64,000 nucleotides of DNA, from NCBI GenBank assembly GCA_006937955.1, contig SSNP01000014.1:2025191-2089190 (forward strand), read 5' to 3'. The notes under the pieces were generated by a model. It was not told the DNA's origin. It did no database searches and worked only from the letters and a program-made list of their open reading frames with translations. Position numbers and translations under genes: made by a program. Shown here piece after piece: positions 1 through 14,347 of this stretch (position 1 is its first letter; each line of letters starts with the position of its first letter). The DNA is from Pachypanchax playfairii (lineage: Eukaryota > Chordata > Actinopteri > Cyprinodontiformes > Aplocheilidae).

Positions 1-1149
1 ACAGAACACAGCAAACATCAGTACAGGTCAACCACATAGCAGGATATTTCCCATGTGAAAGTTTTTTTCTTCTTTTTACCTCTTCAGTTTATAGACGGAA
101 TTAGAAATCACAAGAACTTTAATAATCCCCACAGGGAATTTGTTTTTCATACCATCTATTCCTGCTACCAACGACTGAACTCTGGGGAAATCTGATATGT
201 GCTTGACATCATCTTTTACTAGAAAGGGCTGCAGCACAGTTTATTTGTCTGGTTAAAGTTGAGAGAAAAGCAGCTCACATCCACATTTATTGCTCCAAAT
301 TACTGTGAACATTCATTGTGATGCATTTCTGTTAACACACGTGCACAGAAACTGTTTGATCCATGGACAATGTCTGTATCTTGCATGATGAAGCCCTGTG
401 TTAGCATCTTTCCACCCTGCTTCACAGCAGATAAATGTGCTGTGTGCCGTCTGTGAGGAGACGGAGCAGCGCGTGGTTCCGGTGGTTGGTTCTTCAAGGG
501 GTTTTCAGGACTGACAGGTCTATTCCCATCTGAACAGGAAGGGATTGTCTCTGACTGTTGCACCTGAGCCAACTGATCGCTTTGCGCTCCAACAGGCAAA
601 CTCTCTCAAACCTGAGGAAAAAAAAAAACACAATGAGAAACACAAGATGGTTTTTATTCTAAAGCTCATATGTGAGACAAAGAAAATCACATGTTTTATT
701 TTGTCTCTTTTGCTCTTTTTTCATCTAAAAATTCAAATTACTGAACTGAATCTCATTGAGGGAAACATGTATTGCAGTGGATGTCCACACTGTTGCAACT
801 TGGAAGCTATTATCGGCCCCCGATGTTGGAAAAAGGAAGCTGTGCTTGTCATCCAGTGGAAATCCTATAGAGAAAGATCAACTCAGTTTTGACTTTTCAC
901 CAGTGGGAAGCTCCACCTGACAGCTTGTTTTCATCAAATTAAGTGTCTTGGATGAGCTGCGGATCGCCTACAGAGGCAGCAGATCTGAAAACAGGAGGTA
1001 AGAGACATGAAACTCTCTGCTGGCTGACGTCCAGGAAGTCAAGATGGAAATAGTCAGAACTGGATGGAGGACAAGTCTGAATCCAAAGCTGATTTTCTCA
1101 GTTGCTGTGATGACTGAAGGCTCAGAAAAAAACAGAAGAATAACAGAAT

Positions 1150-1620
1150 ATCACATTTTCTTTCACAACAATGGTTTTATTTTTATTTATCTTTTACATT
1201 TTTAACAAATTATAAAGATTACAACAATCTAAACATAACATGAACATACATTCCTCTCAGACAGCAACTAAAACAGAAAAAGGAATCAGAAACATCATTC
1301 ATATAAAGGCTCAAATTTGACATCCTCTTCATCCTCAAATAATGTATATCCCTCTACAAACCACAAATGGTCTCCATACCTTCTCAAAAATGTCAATTGT
1401 CCCTTTCAGTATGTATGTAATCTGCTCCAATGGTAAATCCATCATTTGTTTTATCCAATGTACAATACTTGGTTCCCTTGTCTCTTTCCATTTTAGTGCA
1501 ATTAATCTTTTTGCTTGTACAGATTCATATCAATAAACATTTTTTCACTTTTTGTATATCTTATATTTCCTGGGTATAATCCCAAAATGAGAAAACCAGG
1601 ATCCAATGTGACCTCTTAGG
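1150..1620 (-). pseudogene. LINE-1-like ORF2 3' relic
   Basis: On the minus strand, 1536-1342 reads as the last part of an L1-type ORF2: LIALKWKETREPSIVHWIKQ, then MMDLPLEQITYILKG and FEKVWRPFVVC before a stop. This fits the ORF2 C terminus, where a 'W...M...EKIRYTIKGS...F...WQPF' pattern is usual. Upstream codons to about 1620 are decayed by stops, and 1150-1330 would be the AT-rich 3' tail. A 5'-truncated dead copy. Confidence 0.7.
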
Positions 1621-1645
1621 ATGCTGTTAAGATTTTAGCTGATTT

Positions 1646-1861
1646 TTGATGCTGTTTTCTTCAGAACCAGCTGTGCACGGACGGAGTTTGGGTGTAAGAC
1701 GAGACATGGAAGAAGAAGAAACATTGGCAGCTGAAATACTACCATGCTGGGCTGTACAGAGGCTGGAGAACAGGGCGAAGCTGGGAGTCATGCTTCCTTA
1801 CAGCAGGCCTCTCGGTAGTTGGCTCCAGGATGTGGGCTGGCTGGTTTCTCACTCTGTCTAA
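1646..1861 (+). other. Exon-like open segment of unknown nature
   Basis: A pyrimidine-rich acceptor-like run ending TTTTCTTCAG (1664) is followed by about 65 open codons to a TAA at 1859-1861, slightly GC-richer than its surroundings, with readings such as RRDMEEEETLAAEILPCWAV. I do not recognise the protein and found no partner exon. It may be chance. Confidence 0.15.
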
Positions 1862-4800
1862 ATCCTAATCTGACAAAAAACAAAAAATACACCACACAGT
1901 TGGAGGATGAAAGCCCAGATGACAGTAGGGGTCAAGGAAGGACTCTTCCTCTGGGTCTGCCTGGAATATCTGCAGCAGCCTAGTTACATTTCAAATTAAA
2001 TCCAATGTTTTGGTCTTTAAGGTCGTTCAGATCGTTGAATGACCTCAGTTTGGAGAAATAGAGATTAGTCAAGACTAAAATCAGTTACTGCCTTTTTAAA
2101 AAAAAAAAAAATCTAATTACACCTTAGTGGTTCATGCATGCACTGTTTTTAAAGCTATTTTGTGTCGTTATTTTACACATAAATGAAATGTGCAGCATTG
2201 CTAACTAGCTGTGGATCTTCTAGTCAAGCGTTCATGCTGAAATATCTTTAATAAAAAGACTTAAACAAATATCAATGTAAAGATTTATAAAACATTTAAT
2301 GCTAGATTTTTTTTCCCCTTTGTTGTGAAAAACTAACTCATTTTACAGAAAGCCTCTACTATCTCACTGCTGTCAGATTTTAGGAATAAATAACTGACAT
2401 GTCAATATAATCACAAATATAATCAAAGTTTTAAAAGATTTGTCCAAAAAAACACAATCTATAAAACTAAGAATGCAAATAGAAGTTCTGAAAAAAAAAA
2501 TCTAATTATTGACACAAACATCAAAACAACACAAGCTGTCAGAATTCATTTTTTGATTAATGGCTGTCTTTAATGGTTGAAAACACTTTGAAAATTGCAT
2601 AAACACTTCTTATGTGATCAGCATCACAACTGAATATTTATGAGGAAAAATGGCTTTGATTTCGTAGCGCTGACTGATTCAGAGATATTTACAATGAGGT
2701 ACATTCATAAACCCCCAAATTATAATCTCAAATACAAAAAAAATTTGAAAGAATTGTTCTTTTAAAATAAATAAAGTTAAAAACAAAAAGGTCAGAGAAA
2801 TCGGAAAACCTGTGTATCTCTAAATGTTAGAGTAAAAAAATCTGCTTATTAAAAAAGTAGTCAAAAATAAAAACACAATACTAGAGTATCAATAAACTCT
2901 AATTACATGTTTATAAAGTTGGCATCTTGTTAATGTATCCTCCACAGTATAAAACCCACTTTTTTTTTTACACTGTTTATTTGTAGTCTAATTTTAACTG
3001 TGTTCAATAATGCAAATATCTCTGAGCAAAGATTTATTCAGTAAGTGTGGAAGTGAAAGATACACAAATTAAAAACTGCTGACAGTCTGTGTTTCTTTAT
3101 TCCTCTTACATTAGGAGAGGAAGACGGCCGTATTTGTGACACATCTCTTAATCTTCATTTTTGGAGCTTTTCAGGAAGAAAACAAGTTTCTTTTATTTAT
3201 CGTCTGAAAGATCAGAGCCTTTAAGACGGTTATTAAAATGTCTGTTTTTATGTGCATCGCAGCCATTTCAGTAGTTTTATTTTCCCAGTATCTAGTTGGT
3301 TGTTCTCCCTATCCTTTAGCAGAGTCCTTCCTAGTCGCTTGCAGGTGTAATTGGCAATTATACATAGTACAACGTGCTTTTATGTGCCTCAGTTCATGAA
3401 TATTTGATGGTAAAATGCACTATAAGAATTCACATTCACAGTGAGCTCCTTCTCTTCCTCGGTCAACTTCTCTGACACTAATTTGTCCTTGAAGCTTTCA
3501 GTCTGTACCGCAATCCAGTCAAACGAGAGTCGAATCCATGGGCGTGTTTGAGGAAGGTTGGGATGTCGTCTTCTTCCATTTCCTATCAAAAATTGATTAA
3601 AACATTCAGTGTCAGTTGTTCTTCAAATCATTTGACCAAACTTCAACATTCTAAGCTCAAAATTTTGACTAATCTTTTTCAAAACCACTTTAAACCTTGG
3701 GAATTGCATGATGCTCATCAGCAGCCTTGTTGTGTCATGACTATCGATACTCACGCCTTTGACAACGGATTATGATGGATTCTTCAAATTACCTGATGCA
3801 GTGGCAGATGGCTCACTTTGTCATTAACAGCAATTGTGAGAATCCTCCCACATGCTGATGAAATATTCATCACGGATCTCCATGACCAACAGCAATCTAA
3901 TCCATTTGTTCCTGCAGCCTGTAAAATCCTAATGAGAAACAAAGGGTGCACTTCAACGTGTTTATTGAAATTTTACATCATCGCGTATTCGAGTGATGTA
4001 TTAAAACTAAATGAAGGTATCAGTTGATACATCTCAGGGAGAATGGAGATTTCTGACCCAATGCCAAGTCTGTTCAGAAATCTGATTGGTCAAGCCAGGT
4101 GTGACTCATCAATCTCAGCTGATGATTGGCTGAATGTCATCCTGATGACTAAAACAGACCAGAAACAGTCAAAGACAAACATTTTACAGCTCATTTTATG
4201 ATTTATTGTAGATTAAGTGATACTTTATGGCCTGGAGTTTGTGGTGCATGGTTGCAAGATCAATAAAACATGACCCATAGTTAGTGAGGTGTGGGAATAT
4301 AATAATTAATTTATGGCCATGCCTTACTAATGCATCGGCAACCCCATATAAGCAGTTAACTGATGATGCTGGACAAGCTTCTCCGGGATATTAATACGCA
4401 CGAAGCATGGAAAATTGATTTAATTTAATTTCATTTTAATCTTGGGATGAATGATAATGGCATCCTGAAATCTTTTGCTGTTGAGCAGCATGTCATCCTG
4501 CTTAAAATATAAGAGTTGAATTTCAAACGCCATGCTGATTTAAAGCACTTCTTCAAATAAAAGCTGGATAACATTTGAAATAAAATGGTAGCATGTTGTC
4601 TTCAAAGACTTATTTTGATGACTTGTTGAGTTTTTGCGCATTTACTTTGTTTAGTTTTGTTTGTTTGTCTTTCAGGTTAGTTATAAACTTTTTCAAAACC
4701 ATAAAGGTCTCATGTTGACCCCTTACTGACCACTAGGTGTCGCACTAGAGCAACAAACTCCAACTTCAAACCAAGATGAGCCAAAACTGCAAGTAAAACC

Positions 4801-7800
4801 AAACTTAAACCAAAGCAATAGTTTATAAATACCTATAAATTATCCTACCTGCGTCAAGGTCAACCTGACGAAAAGATGTGGAACTGTGAGTTAGATATAC
4901 TGCGGATACTAGATTACTGACACGAGGATCAGGTGCAGGACTACAGATGTGAAGATCAGTTTAAGCAAAGACAAAGAAAAATATGACTTTATCTTCACCT
5001 TTTAATTTACAAATGAATAGTTTGACAATATGGATGTATGTTTTAGCTTCTTCTTTGTGGGTTTTCTCTGAATTTTGCATGAATCTATATGCATTTCTGT
5101 TGTTTCTCAGCTAAATGTTTCCATTTGGTCAGGACAGTTTGAGGAGACAGTGATATTGGTTATCAGGTAAACTCACCTTCAACTGAAACATCAAACAACA
5201 CAGCTATCAACGTGTTGTCTGGAGGACAGAGTGTCGATGCTATCTCCAGCCTGCTACTCCTTTAATCCCACAATCAGTAAAACATGGCCACTATCCTCCC
5301 AGCAGACATAAAAACAGGCTGACGGGTAGAAAACAGCTCTGAGGGGAGCGACACACTTAAGGCCGAGGTCCTTGTAGGAAACAGGTGTTCAGAGTCCTTC
5401 TGAAAACGATCTGAGAACAATAAAATCCTTTTTTTCTTTTGTTTTACCATTTTAATTGGTTTGGCTTAAAACACTCACACTCGTTTTCAAATGTTTTGAC
5501 TTAATCCTTGCAATGGGAACCATTTGAATAAGTATTTATTTCAGATTTTATGAGATGGGATAGGAATAAGAGGGAAAAAAAAATTTTAATGCCCAAACAT
5601 TTAATTTCAAACCTGATAATAGTTTCCCATCTGTATCTCCTGGATAGAGGCAACATTTAACAGGATTAAAGATATTAGCTCATTTGCAGTAGACAAGGAA
5701 AGACCTTCAGTCTCCTTTCAATTCCTCCAGAAATAAAATCAATCTCACACCTTGTTTTCATTTTATTTTGAAATCCAGCATAATATATTTGCTTCTTGCA
5801 CCAGGAATAGATTATTTCCCCCTTAAACATTTTGCTGGAAGGAAAAAGTTCTTTTTTTTCACTGGCTGCATTCGATGAAACAAACAATGAAACATTAGCA
5901 GCAGTTAATAACCTTTACTGAGATGTAACATCAAGTGCACATTCATCACACACTCAGAATACTCACGCAGATTGTTTTTCACTTGATATAAACAAACAAA
6001 TACACAAATCTTCTGGTGAGAATGATGGCGTTAGCATAATCCCCAGATAAAATGCAACGATGCACCTTCCTCTAAGAAACAATTCATGTCAGCCTAATAT
6101 CTATTATGTTTAAACAACAAATCTTTTCACAGTTAGATACCATGAACAATATCACTAATTTATGCACATAATTGTAAATCCAATCTTGCGCCATGCATTG
6201 AAATAATCACATTAGATTGTTTACCCATTCTTTTTCATATATTATCTGCATGTCAAAGGAAGGTTTAAAAACACTGCCTGTCGTTGTTGGTGCAGCTAAC
6301 TTTTTGCTTTTTTTGTTCACTCACAGGAGCCTTCCAGTGGGTCATTAACCACAGACACTGTCATGGCAGTTGGATGCCTCGTTGTTCTCCACACACCAGG
6401 GGGTGCCCATCAATCAGGGAGAGAGGCAGCACCGAGTGACAGATGCTTGATGGGTGATGACACTAAATATGCTGTCATTTGGCCGGAGACTTGAGCCAGA
6501 GTCGCTCGGCAGGCCTCGATAATGACACAAGCAATTCCCACACTTCCATATGCTGAATGGGGAGAAGATGGCAGGCTGTTTCTGGAAAAATCTCTTTACT
6601 GCTATCAAAAGTCCTGAAAATGACAAACTGCAAGGAGATAAGCATCAAGGAGAAGCTCTAAAACTATTCTGTGCTGGTCAAGATTTTAATAAACAGGATT
6701 CGTCGTTCTTCTAAGACCTAAAGAAACAATTTTTCATAGCTGCCTCGCTATGCAAGGTCAATAATAATGAATCTCTTTGTTATTTCTTTTTTCTACCTAT
6801 ATTACTCACTTTTCTATCCAAAATTTTGACCTTGAGGCTAAACTTTTAGCCTTAGGGGATCTTGTCTTGCACTAAAGTCAATTATGTTGTAGTAATGCAT
6901 TATATAAGGTAGCGTTCCCCAGACAATCAGTCATTCTCTGCACAAGCTGGTTGCACTGGCTCATCCTCCTCATCTCCTATTCCATTACACTGCAGCTCAG
7001 GTGGGGATGTGTAAAGAAGACACATTCCCGTCTCTGGCAAGGTCACCTCACATCGCGAACAAGCTCATCCTTATGTATTTACAACTAAATGACTCAGAAT
7101 CAATTATGGAAAGTTTTGATCTGGGTAGAGAAATCTCTTTGTCAGAGGAGCAGTTTGAGTGGCTGTAGGTCCCCTTCGCGTCAATAAAGTGTCATAATGT
7201 CAGAACTAGACAGGACCCAAATGAACTGAACTAGACACTAAAAAAATGAGGTAAAAGGGTTTTTTAAAAGATGGATAAATGATTTTTGTAGCAGGGAGTG
7301 AATATGAGGGATCTGGAGGAGGAACAGGGGAAAGTTAATAAGGGTTTGAGTTGTTGAAATTTAAAAGATCTTTTGCAGGTTTTGGAGGAAGAGGATGAAG
7401 TGGTTTCATTCTCAAGAGTTTTTAGACTTGTTTACAAAGAGAATTCACTGGTCACACTGAGAGAATATGTGAGATGAACACAGGTCAATTACTTCAAACA
7501 AACCACTGGGAGAATATTTACAAACCAAATATGGCTGAGATGACCATCCGGTGCAACCCTGCAGCAGCAGGAAACTCTACCAGACAGCAGGACTCAAGGA
7601 GACCTTACCCTTTTAGACTTTTCTTGAAGGAAGAGAGTAAAACGAAAGAAAGGTAAAACACAGAAACAAAAATGGTGAAAGTGATTAATAAAAACGAAGG
7701 GAAAGACAAAAAGGAAAAAGGCAGAAAAGCTCTTAAAACCCTAGAACACTGACATAAAAAAACCTCCTAAAAGTAACACACTTTCATTAAAAACAAGGTT

Positions 7801-8540
7801 TGACTGTTTTACCAATAGAGTCTCTCCCATTCAACCACAGCTCTTGTCTCCACATTGCGTAACACCATCACTCGCAGCTGGTAGAGGCGGATAAACACAG
7901 AGCAAAGGGAGCCTTTACAGTGGAACATTAGGAGTCTGGTCACAACAGCTCTTTGAAAAGTCAGATCAATACCATTTCTGTGACCAATTTTACAGTTCTC
8001 TAGCTCTGTTGCCTCTGGAGTAATGAAGCTGTTTTCTTCACACATTCCTCAGTCCTGGCTGTGCAGTCACTGTTGGAGATATTATGGCATTCCACGGCCA
8101 GTTAATCACATCAACACAAGAAGAAAAAAAGTTACTATGTAAATTACAATCAAGTTTTTGTCTCAGAACCCGCGTTTAACTTGATTGTGAACCTTGACAT
8201 GAAAGTCCAGATTTTTTAAAGTGAATTTCTGTGGAAAGAATAAAATATATGTCTTAACAATCACAGATGTTTCCCACCTCCACCACAAATGCTACAGCTA
8301 GCAGATGCTAATGCTAATTTTCACTGTAAATAACCATATGCTATGTAAAAAACTCTATGATGCATAACTAAAGGCTGAGTAAAGGTTTATAAAATAGTGT
8401 TAATTTAAATCCAGTGTTAGCTTTGCTTTTAAGACAAGAATAAACCACATACACAATGTCTCAGTTGTAGCAGTTAGCTTGTCACACTTTTCAAATTGAG
8501 ATTATTCAAAGAGTTTTCTGTCTACTAACATAACAACTGT
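1862..8540. other. Intergenic or intronic DNA without recognised genes
   Basis: AT-rich, with many short homopolymer runs and no open frame above about 80 codons that looks coding. 6330-6640 and 6900-7060 are compositionally different: balanced base composition, few homopolymers and GC-richer than their neighbours, which is how conserved non-coding elements often look. No comparison was possible to test this. Confidence 0.5.
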
Positions 8541-9027
8541 TAAAGAAGCCCTTCCATTAAAACAGTTTTTCTGAGGTTTCTGTTGAGTATTTTAGCTCCA
8601 CAGGTGTTCTTACCTTCATAGTGGGCGAAAACAGGTCAACAACTTCTCTTTCAGTTTTAATCTCTCAAATTACGAAGGTGGCGATAAAACCCGAGTTCTC
8701 CCGAGTCCTAACAGCCTGTATCTGTTTCATCACAACTCTTTTGTTTGTTTGTTCTCCTGCAGTTGAAACCACGCCTAGCATGCTGCTGGCTAAAAGCTGT
8801 TAGCATAAGACGTAGCAAACAGGAAGACACAACGTCTGATGTTACTATGCGCAGCGGGGCAGGAAACAGTATTCTTTGCTCTCATAGGCTAGTTTGTTAG
8901 CCAATTAGAGTCCAGCAAATTCAAACACTGAATACACTGAGCTGCTGCCGAAGCCTGACGAAGCAGCCTGACGGAAGGAGCCCGAACCACCTGAATTTTA
9001 ATGCAGACATATTGAAAGGTTTGTTAA
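8541..9027 (+). repeat. Interspersed repeat, copy 1 (partner at 30814-31286)
   Basis: About 487 bases match 30814-31286 in the same orientation at roughly 90% by eye. Ends are imperfect inverted repeats (AGAAGCCCTTCCAT at left; complement of AACCTTTCAAT at right), and TTAA occurs at both borders here (about 8540-8543 and 9023-9026), hinting at a piggyBac-like target. Non-coding. Confidence 0.75.
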
Positions 9028-12000
9028 TAAGTGTTTCCTGACATTTTTTAGATATAAAATGTTTCATATTACTGGTTAATACTTAAGAAATAACCACAAA
9101 GTCCTGAAATTTGTATGAAATGGCCTCTTTAATAAACTTGACTCAGAATTCCTCTTTAAATAATCCAAACTGTAACTTTTAGATTATTCAAATTTTAGTC
9201 TCCAAGCATCTGGTCGACACTAGCAGGTCTCTCAGGTTCTGAGCCAGCTGGCAGACAATCATCACTTGACAAGAAGATGCTAGAGTTCATACTTTTAATT
9301 TGAAAAAAGCAAATTAGACCGTTTCCTGAGATGTAACAAATCTGTTAACTCTGCAGAGCCACATGAGGATGAAACATGTTTTATGAACAAAGCACAACTT
9401 GATGGGAAATGATTTTCAGTTTTTCAGTACAAATGATTCGTGAAGTGTAAAAATACAGTAAACATGTTTGTTAGGCCTCAAGGAAAGACAAATAGTTTTT
9501 TATTTTCACAGTAAATAAAGCTGCTTTTGTTCATCATGAAAATTTCACAGGGTTTCTTTCAGTCTGTTGAATCCTCTGGCAGAGTGTTTTAATGACGCAG
9601 CAGATGCTCTCATCCAATTTGAGGAGTTGCTCGAAGCCAAGAGTCTGTGATTACTTCTGTCTTCCTGTGTATACTTTTCAGTAACAGAGTTTACTTTCCT
9701 TGAATAATGACTTTGATTGGAAAAGCAAACATTTAAACAGGATTTTATGAAGTGACACTTTTGCATACATATTTTTTGGCGCACATTTCTGGTCACATGA
9801 CCAATGTGAACATCACAGGAAAGCATGGATGTGCATCACACCTCTCCATATTCTATCAAAAAACAGAGAAATTCCCTTTATGTAAATTGTTTTAATGCAA
9901 CACTCACATTAGCATTACTATCGAGTAAATAGAAGACAGAAAGCAGAAAAGCTGTGATTACATTTTTCTCGGTCGTAAGCACTTTAGAAAACTTCCTTCT
10001 TGAAATGAACTGATGTAATTTTTCTTGCATTGGCAGTTTTGCAACTTTCTCATGTTCCTCTTTTTTATTTTTTCATAACGTTTATTAAAACAAATCAGCT
10101 AATACATTTTTCAAGAAATGCAACTCAACATAGTGCTGCTAACAGAGTGGAAATACACAGAGACTTGTCTCCCTTGCCGGTTTATATAACTCAAAGCTAG
10201 TGATGAACTAATTGACATCACTGTGCCTGCACACTAATTTCTTTGGGCTGTGATCCCTGCTGGGTTTTATAAGTTACTGAGTAAATTGCAAGGGTTTTGC
10301 AGCATTATTAATGTATAACTGTAGGGTTCTCTTGGTGTCGCTATCAAATTTTAAAGAAGAGCCATTTATTTGTACATTTTATTTAGGTGGATCCACCTTA
10401 AAATACACACATATCGACAGGGCAGCACACTTCAGCTCCTCGCTTGCAGAGAGAAAAACAGAAGTGTTTGGCTGACTGCACCTCGGTTTCTGAAACTACC
10501 TCTGAGCTCCATCTCTCTAGAGACTAACGTGAAAGAGAGGGTTCACTGAATATTCCATGGATGAGCTCATTTCTACCCACAGTGTGTTAAACTGGAACCA
10601 AGCTGCTGAAAAAGATGAATACATGGTTAAAGGGTAAAACTCCAAAGTTCTGAACTAAATTCTTAACTTAAATATTCAAGATATGATTCACAACTTGTTG
10701 ATGGTGAAGCATCTTACAACGTCTTCATGCAGTTTAATCAATGTTTTATAAAGTAGTTTTTATTCTTTGAAGTGTTACATTTGTTTTTAGCAAATCATCA
10801 AAAAGAAAGCACAAAAAAAAAAAATCAGAGTTAGTTTTATTTGGCCAAGTATGTTACACACAAGGACTTTAGTTCCGGTTCACTTTTGCTCTTATAGACA
10901 GACGTGTAAAGATAAATAGACATTATTAGATGTAGAACACAGAGACGAGATACAATCCACCATAAATGGCTGATTGGTGTTTGAAGCCTGTTCATACAGA
11001 TGTTATAGGATTTTTCAAAAAGAAAAATAAGTTATTTCTTTATTAGCGGTGTTAAAAATGTTTGTTTACACAGAGCTCCGTCTGGAGGGGAGAGAAGAGG
11101 GGAGATCTTGGGTGAGAAGGTCCCTTCTGATGCTGCCTGACCTTTTCCTGACTCTGAACGAGTCCAGGTTCTGGATGGACAAGTCCAGGACACGCCATCA
11201 ATAATAAAAAAACAGAACATTAGAATATACTGCAGCAATATCAAAACTATGTAAATCAACATAAATGAAATATTTACAGCCCGGATCCAAAGAAGTTGGA
11301 GTGCTGCATGATTGAAAACAAAATGCAATGTTTTGCAACTTTGTAAGACGTGTTGCCTGTTACAAATTTTGTAAAATGATGAAATATCACATCTCATAAC
11401 TTGTTTATGTTTTCTTGGAAATAAAATAGGGATTAATGTGCTTTTCAAATCATTACACTCTGTTTTTCTATACATTTTACACTGCATGCTGTCTTTTATT
11501 AGAATCAGGGATGGTATCGTTGTTGTAATCGGAAAATGTCACATTCATGTACGTGGAGCCACAAGGAGGCTGTAATTTTATTATTTTATTTTATGTCCGG
11601 TTAATGAACTGATTCTTAACTCTAGTAGTTTTACCTTTACATATTCCCCTTCCTAAAGTCTTATTATTGTACCTTACCCCCACTTTATTTACGTTAAATA
11701 GTGGTTTAAGAAATACATCCTTCTTATTTTGTCAAATATTAATGTAAAAATCTGGTATATCAACATTATTAATAAAATGCAACAGCTGCTAAAAACTTTA
11801 GAAAGTTTAATTATATATTTATTTACTAGATATTCTTCAAAAATGATAAATCGTTGCTCTGATTATTTTTTTCAGCTTAAGATCATCTGCTGTTTTGTGA
11901 TTAATGGTTTTTAACAGGTAATTTAAAGTATTTTATCTGATGTTATTAAGATATCAACAAACAGTTGCAGCAGCCTTTCTTTGTGGTTTTGTGCTTGTAA

Positions 12001-14345
12001 TTTATCATAAGGAAGATGTGATTTACAGGCGGTAAGAGAGGATGTTTTATAGCACCAAGCATGAAGAACATCTCAGCACGTAAAACCTCTTCAAACATCT
12101 GGCTTTTAAACAACCAGAGAGCTTCAGAATGTATTTAACAAACTGTTTTTAGACGCTCATCTCTGAGTTATTGCTTTTAAATGATTGTCATTCACAAGAC
12201 ATACAAGCTTAAATTGCCTCTCGCATCACGAGGATCCCTCAGGCTGTTTATCACAAGGGGTTTCTTAGCTGTTCGTCCAGTTGAAATATAAAACTCATTT
12301 TTATTTGGGCCTTTTTGCTCAGTGTGAAATCTCGTCTGATGTAAAGCTATTTCACAACTGAAGAATGGAAAAAAAAAAATCCCTTTGAATTAGTTTTTAC
12401 TTTGTTTGCTGAAAAAAATGAAGGAAATCAGGTTATTAAAGTTAATAATTATGATTTTGTGTTGTGACTTCTCATTATCCTGGACATTTAAAACTGTCTT
12501 TGAGGATTTTGTTTAATTCTCTAAATGAAATGAGACTTTCTGGACTATAGAAATTCAGCAGAACAAATATTTTCAGTTTATTTTTATTTTTTCAGACTGA
12601 TATTAACAGAAACACCCGTGACTCTGTTCCCACGTGTTCATGAATTCTCCAAAATATGATGGAGGCTGAGAGAGAGAGAGAGAGAGAGAGAGAGGTTTAT
12701 TAAAAATGTTCTTTCCTAAGTTACAAATGAACTTTTAAATTAAGTGTTTCATTTCATATCATGAGCTCACAGCTCATAATTGCATACTTGGGGTGTCTCT
12801 TATCTTTACACGCTTTCTTTGTTTCTGCTTCAACATCCCACATCTCTGTCAAAAAGATTTAATGGCAAAATTAAATGGTGGATTGTTTTGGTTCTCTGCA
12901 GAAATGTTATTGTGTTACCATTTGATTAACCTCCACTTTCTTTTTTAAATAGGATTCATTCCCCTTCCAGCTCTCCATTTTTTGCACTTTTTTTGCTTTT
13001 CAGGCAAGACTAATGTACGTTTCCATAAATTTTTGCCAATTATTATTTCCAATTGCAACATTGTCTTGAGCTTTTTCTTTCACTCATTCAAAATGAGGCA
13101 GTTTTACCAGAACAAATTTATATATTTCCTTTTCTGCTGTTTGTTTAGAGTTTGATAAACAGGTTTGATGTCAATCACATGTGCATGGGCAAAAAAAAAA
13201 AAAAAGCACAGAAAACCCGAGATGAGCCACAGAGTTGAACACAAACGTGAAGCAGCAGCTGTGACAGCTTANGCAGCCAATTAAAGAGCTTTAAAACCCT
13301 TCCTGCGTCCATTTGCCACAATTTGAATCATTGTCCTTCACATGTTTTTAGTCTCACTGCTACTTAAATAAGAGAGAATTTGACTTCATCTGTGGCTCAA
13401 AAATCCACCTAAAATTTGTTTTAAAAAAACTGGAAAACAAAAATAAAATCTCAAACTTCTTGATTTTAATAGGCAAAAACATTTTCCAAAAACAGTGAAA
13501 TTCTGTTGTTTTGTTTTGACAAAAGAACTAGAAATATGCTACTCTTGAATTTGTTTATTTTATTATGTATTTTTCTTTATAGTGCTAAACTACCAAATTG
13601 TCAGGTGGCAGCTTTTAGTTTGGAATCCTAAATGAGTCAAACTCAAAGCAGATGAGGATAAAAAACACTCAGTGTTGGATTCTATAAATAAAACCTGAGT
13701 TTGATCATTTATTTTTGGTATCTCACACCTGTATGTCATCTGTTAATCAGCAGATCTGTTCTATTCTTGTATATAGACCCCAGTTTGTTCAGCTCAAATT
13801 TTACTGTTATTAGCAGCATTAGATACTGTTTAGTTTTGCCCCCTTCTTTTGTAGCTTTGAGTTTTGTCATTATAGTTTGGAGCCTGTGTTTTGGGAACCA
13901 CACAGCCATCCCAACACAAAGCTGCAAATACAAGTCAGAAGTGTCCTGATGTGATGCAAAAAATAAATACATTTAGGTTGTTTTACCCAGTGGTGTCTGG
14001 TCCTGGTCCTTGAGGCGCCACGATGATGATGTTTCTCTACTTGAACACACTCAATTTGAATCAGTGAATGAGTAGAAGGCTTCTGTTCAACTTGATCAAC
14101 AAGTGTCACAACGTGAGACAGGTTGTTTCAGAACCGTTTTTTTTTGTTTTCCAAGTATCACCAAGTCCAGGCCTGAGGCAAAACATCTGTCTAACTTTGC
14201 GTCAACGCCTGAAACGCTTGAAAAGCTTTGAAAGTTGACGCTGCTAACGCTCACAAAGCGACGCAGAGACTCTGACGGACTCCACCATAGACTTTACATG
14301 TAAACTTGACGCTTCTGACGTTGATGGTTGGACACCTTTTCAGAA
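9028..14345. other. Intergenic or intronic DNA without recognised genes
   Basis: AT-rich, with a (GA)n run at about 12668-12694 and an isolated N at 13272. 14160-14340 is richer in CpG and contains repeated TTGACGCT/AACGCT-type words; it may be a short unidentified repeat next to the Tc1 insertion site. No coding exons recognised. Confidence 0.5.
11265..11485. repeat. Degenerate Tc1-type non-autonomous fragment
   Basis: The plus strand contains GCCCGGATCCAAAGAAGTTG followed by text resembling the common fish Tc1-type terminus 'tacaaccccaattccaatgaagttgggac', with downstream motifs similar to the same repeat (TTTTGCAACTTTG, then an ACACTCTGTTTTTCTATACA tail). It is too diverged to define borders. 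Identification is from memory of the repeat family. Confidence 0.35.
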
Positions 14346-14347
14346 TA

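Noticed and set aside
11032..11487. 151-codon open frame on the minus strand
   Set aside because: Low-complexity and overlaps a degenerate repeat; no splice or domain evidence.
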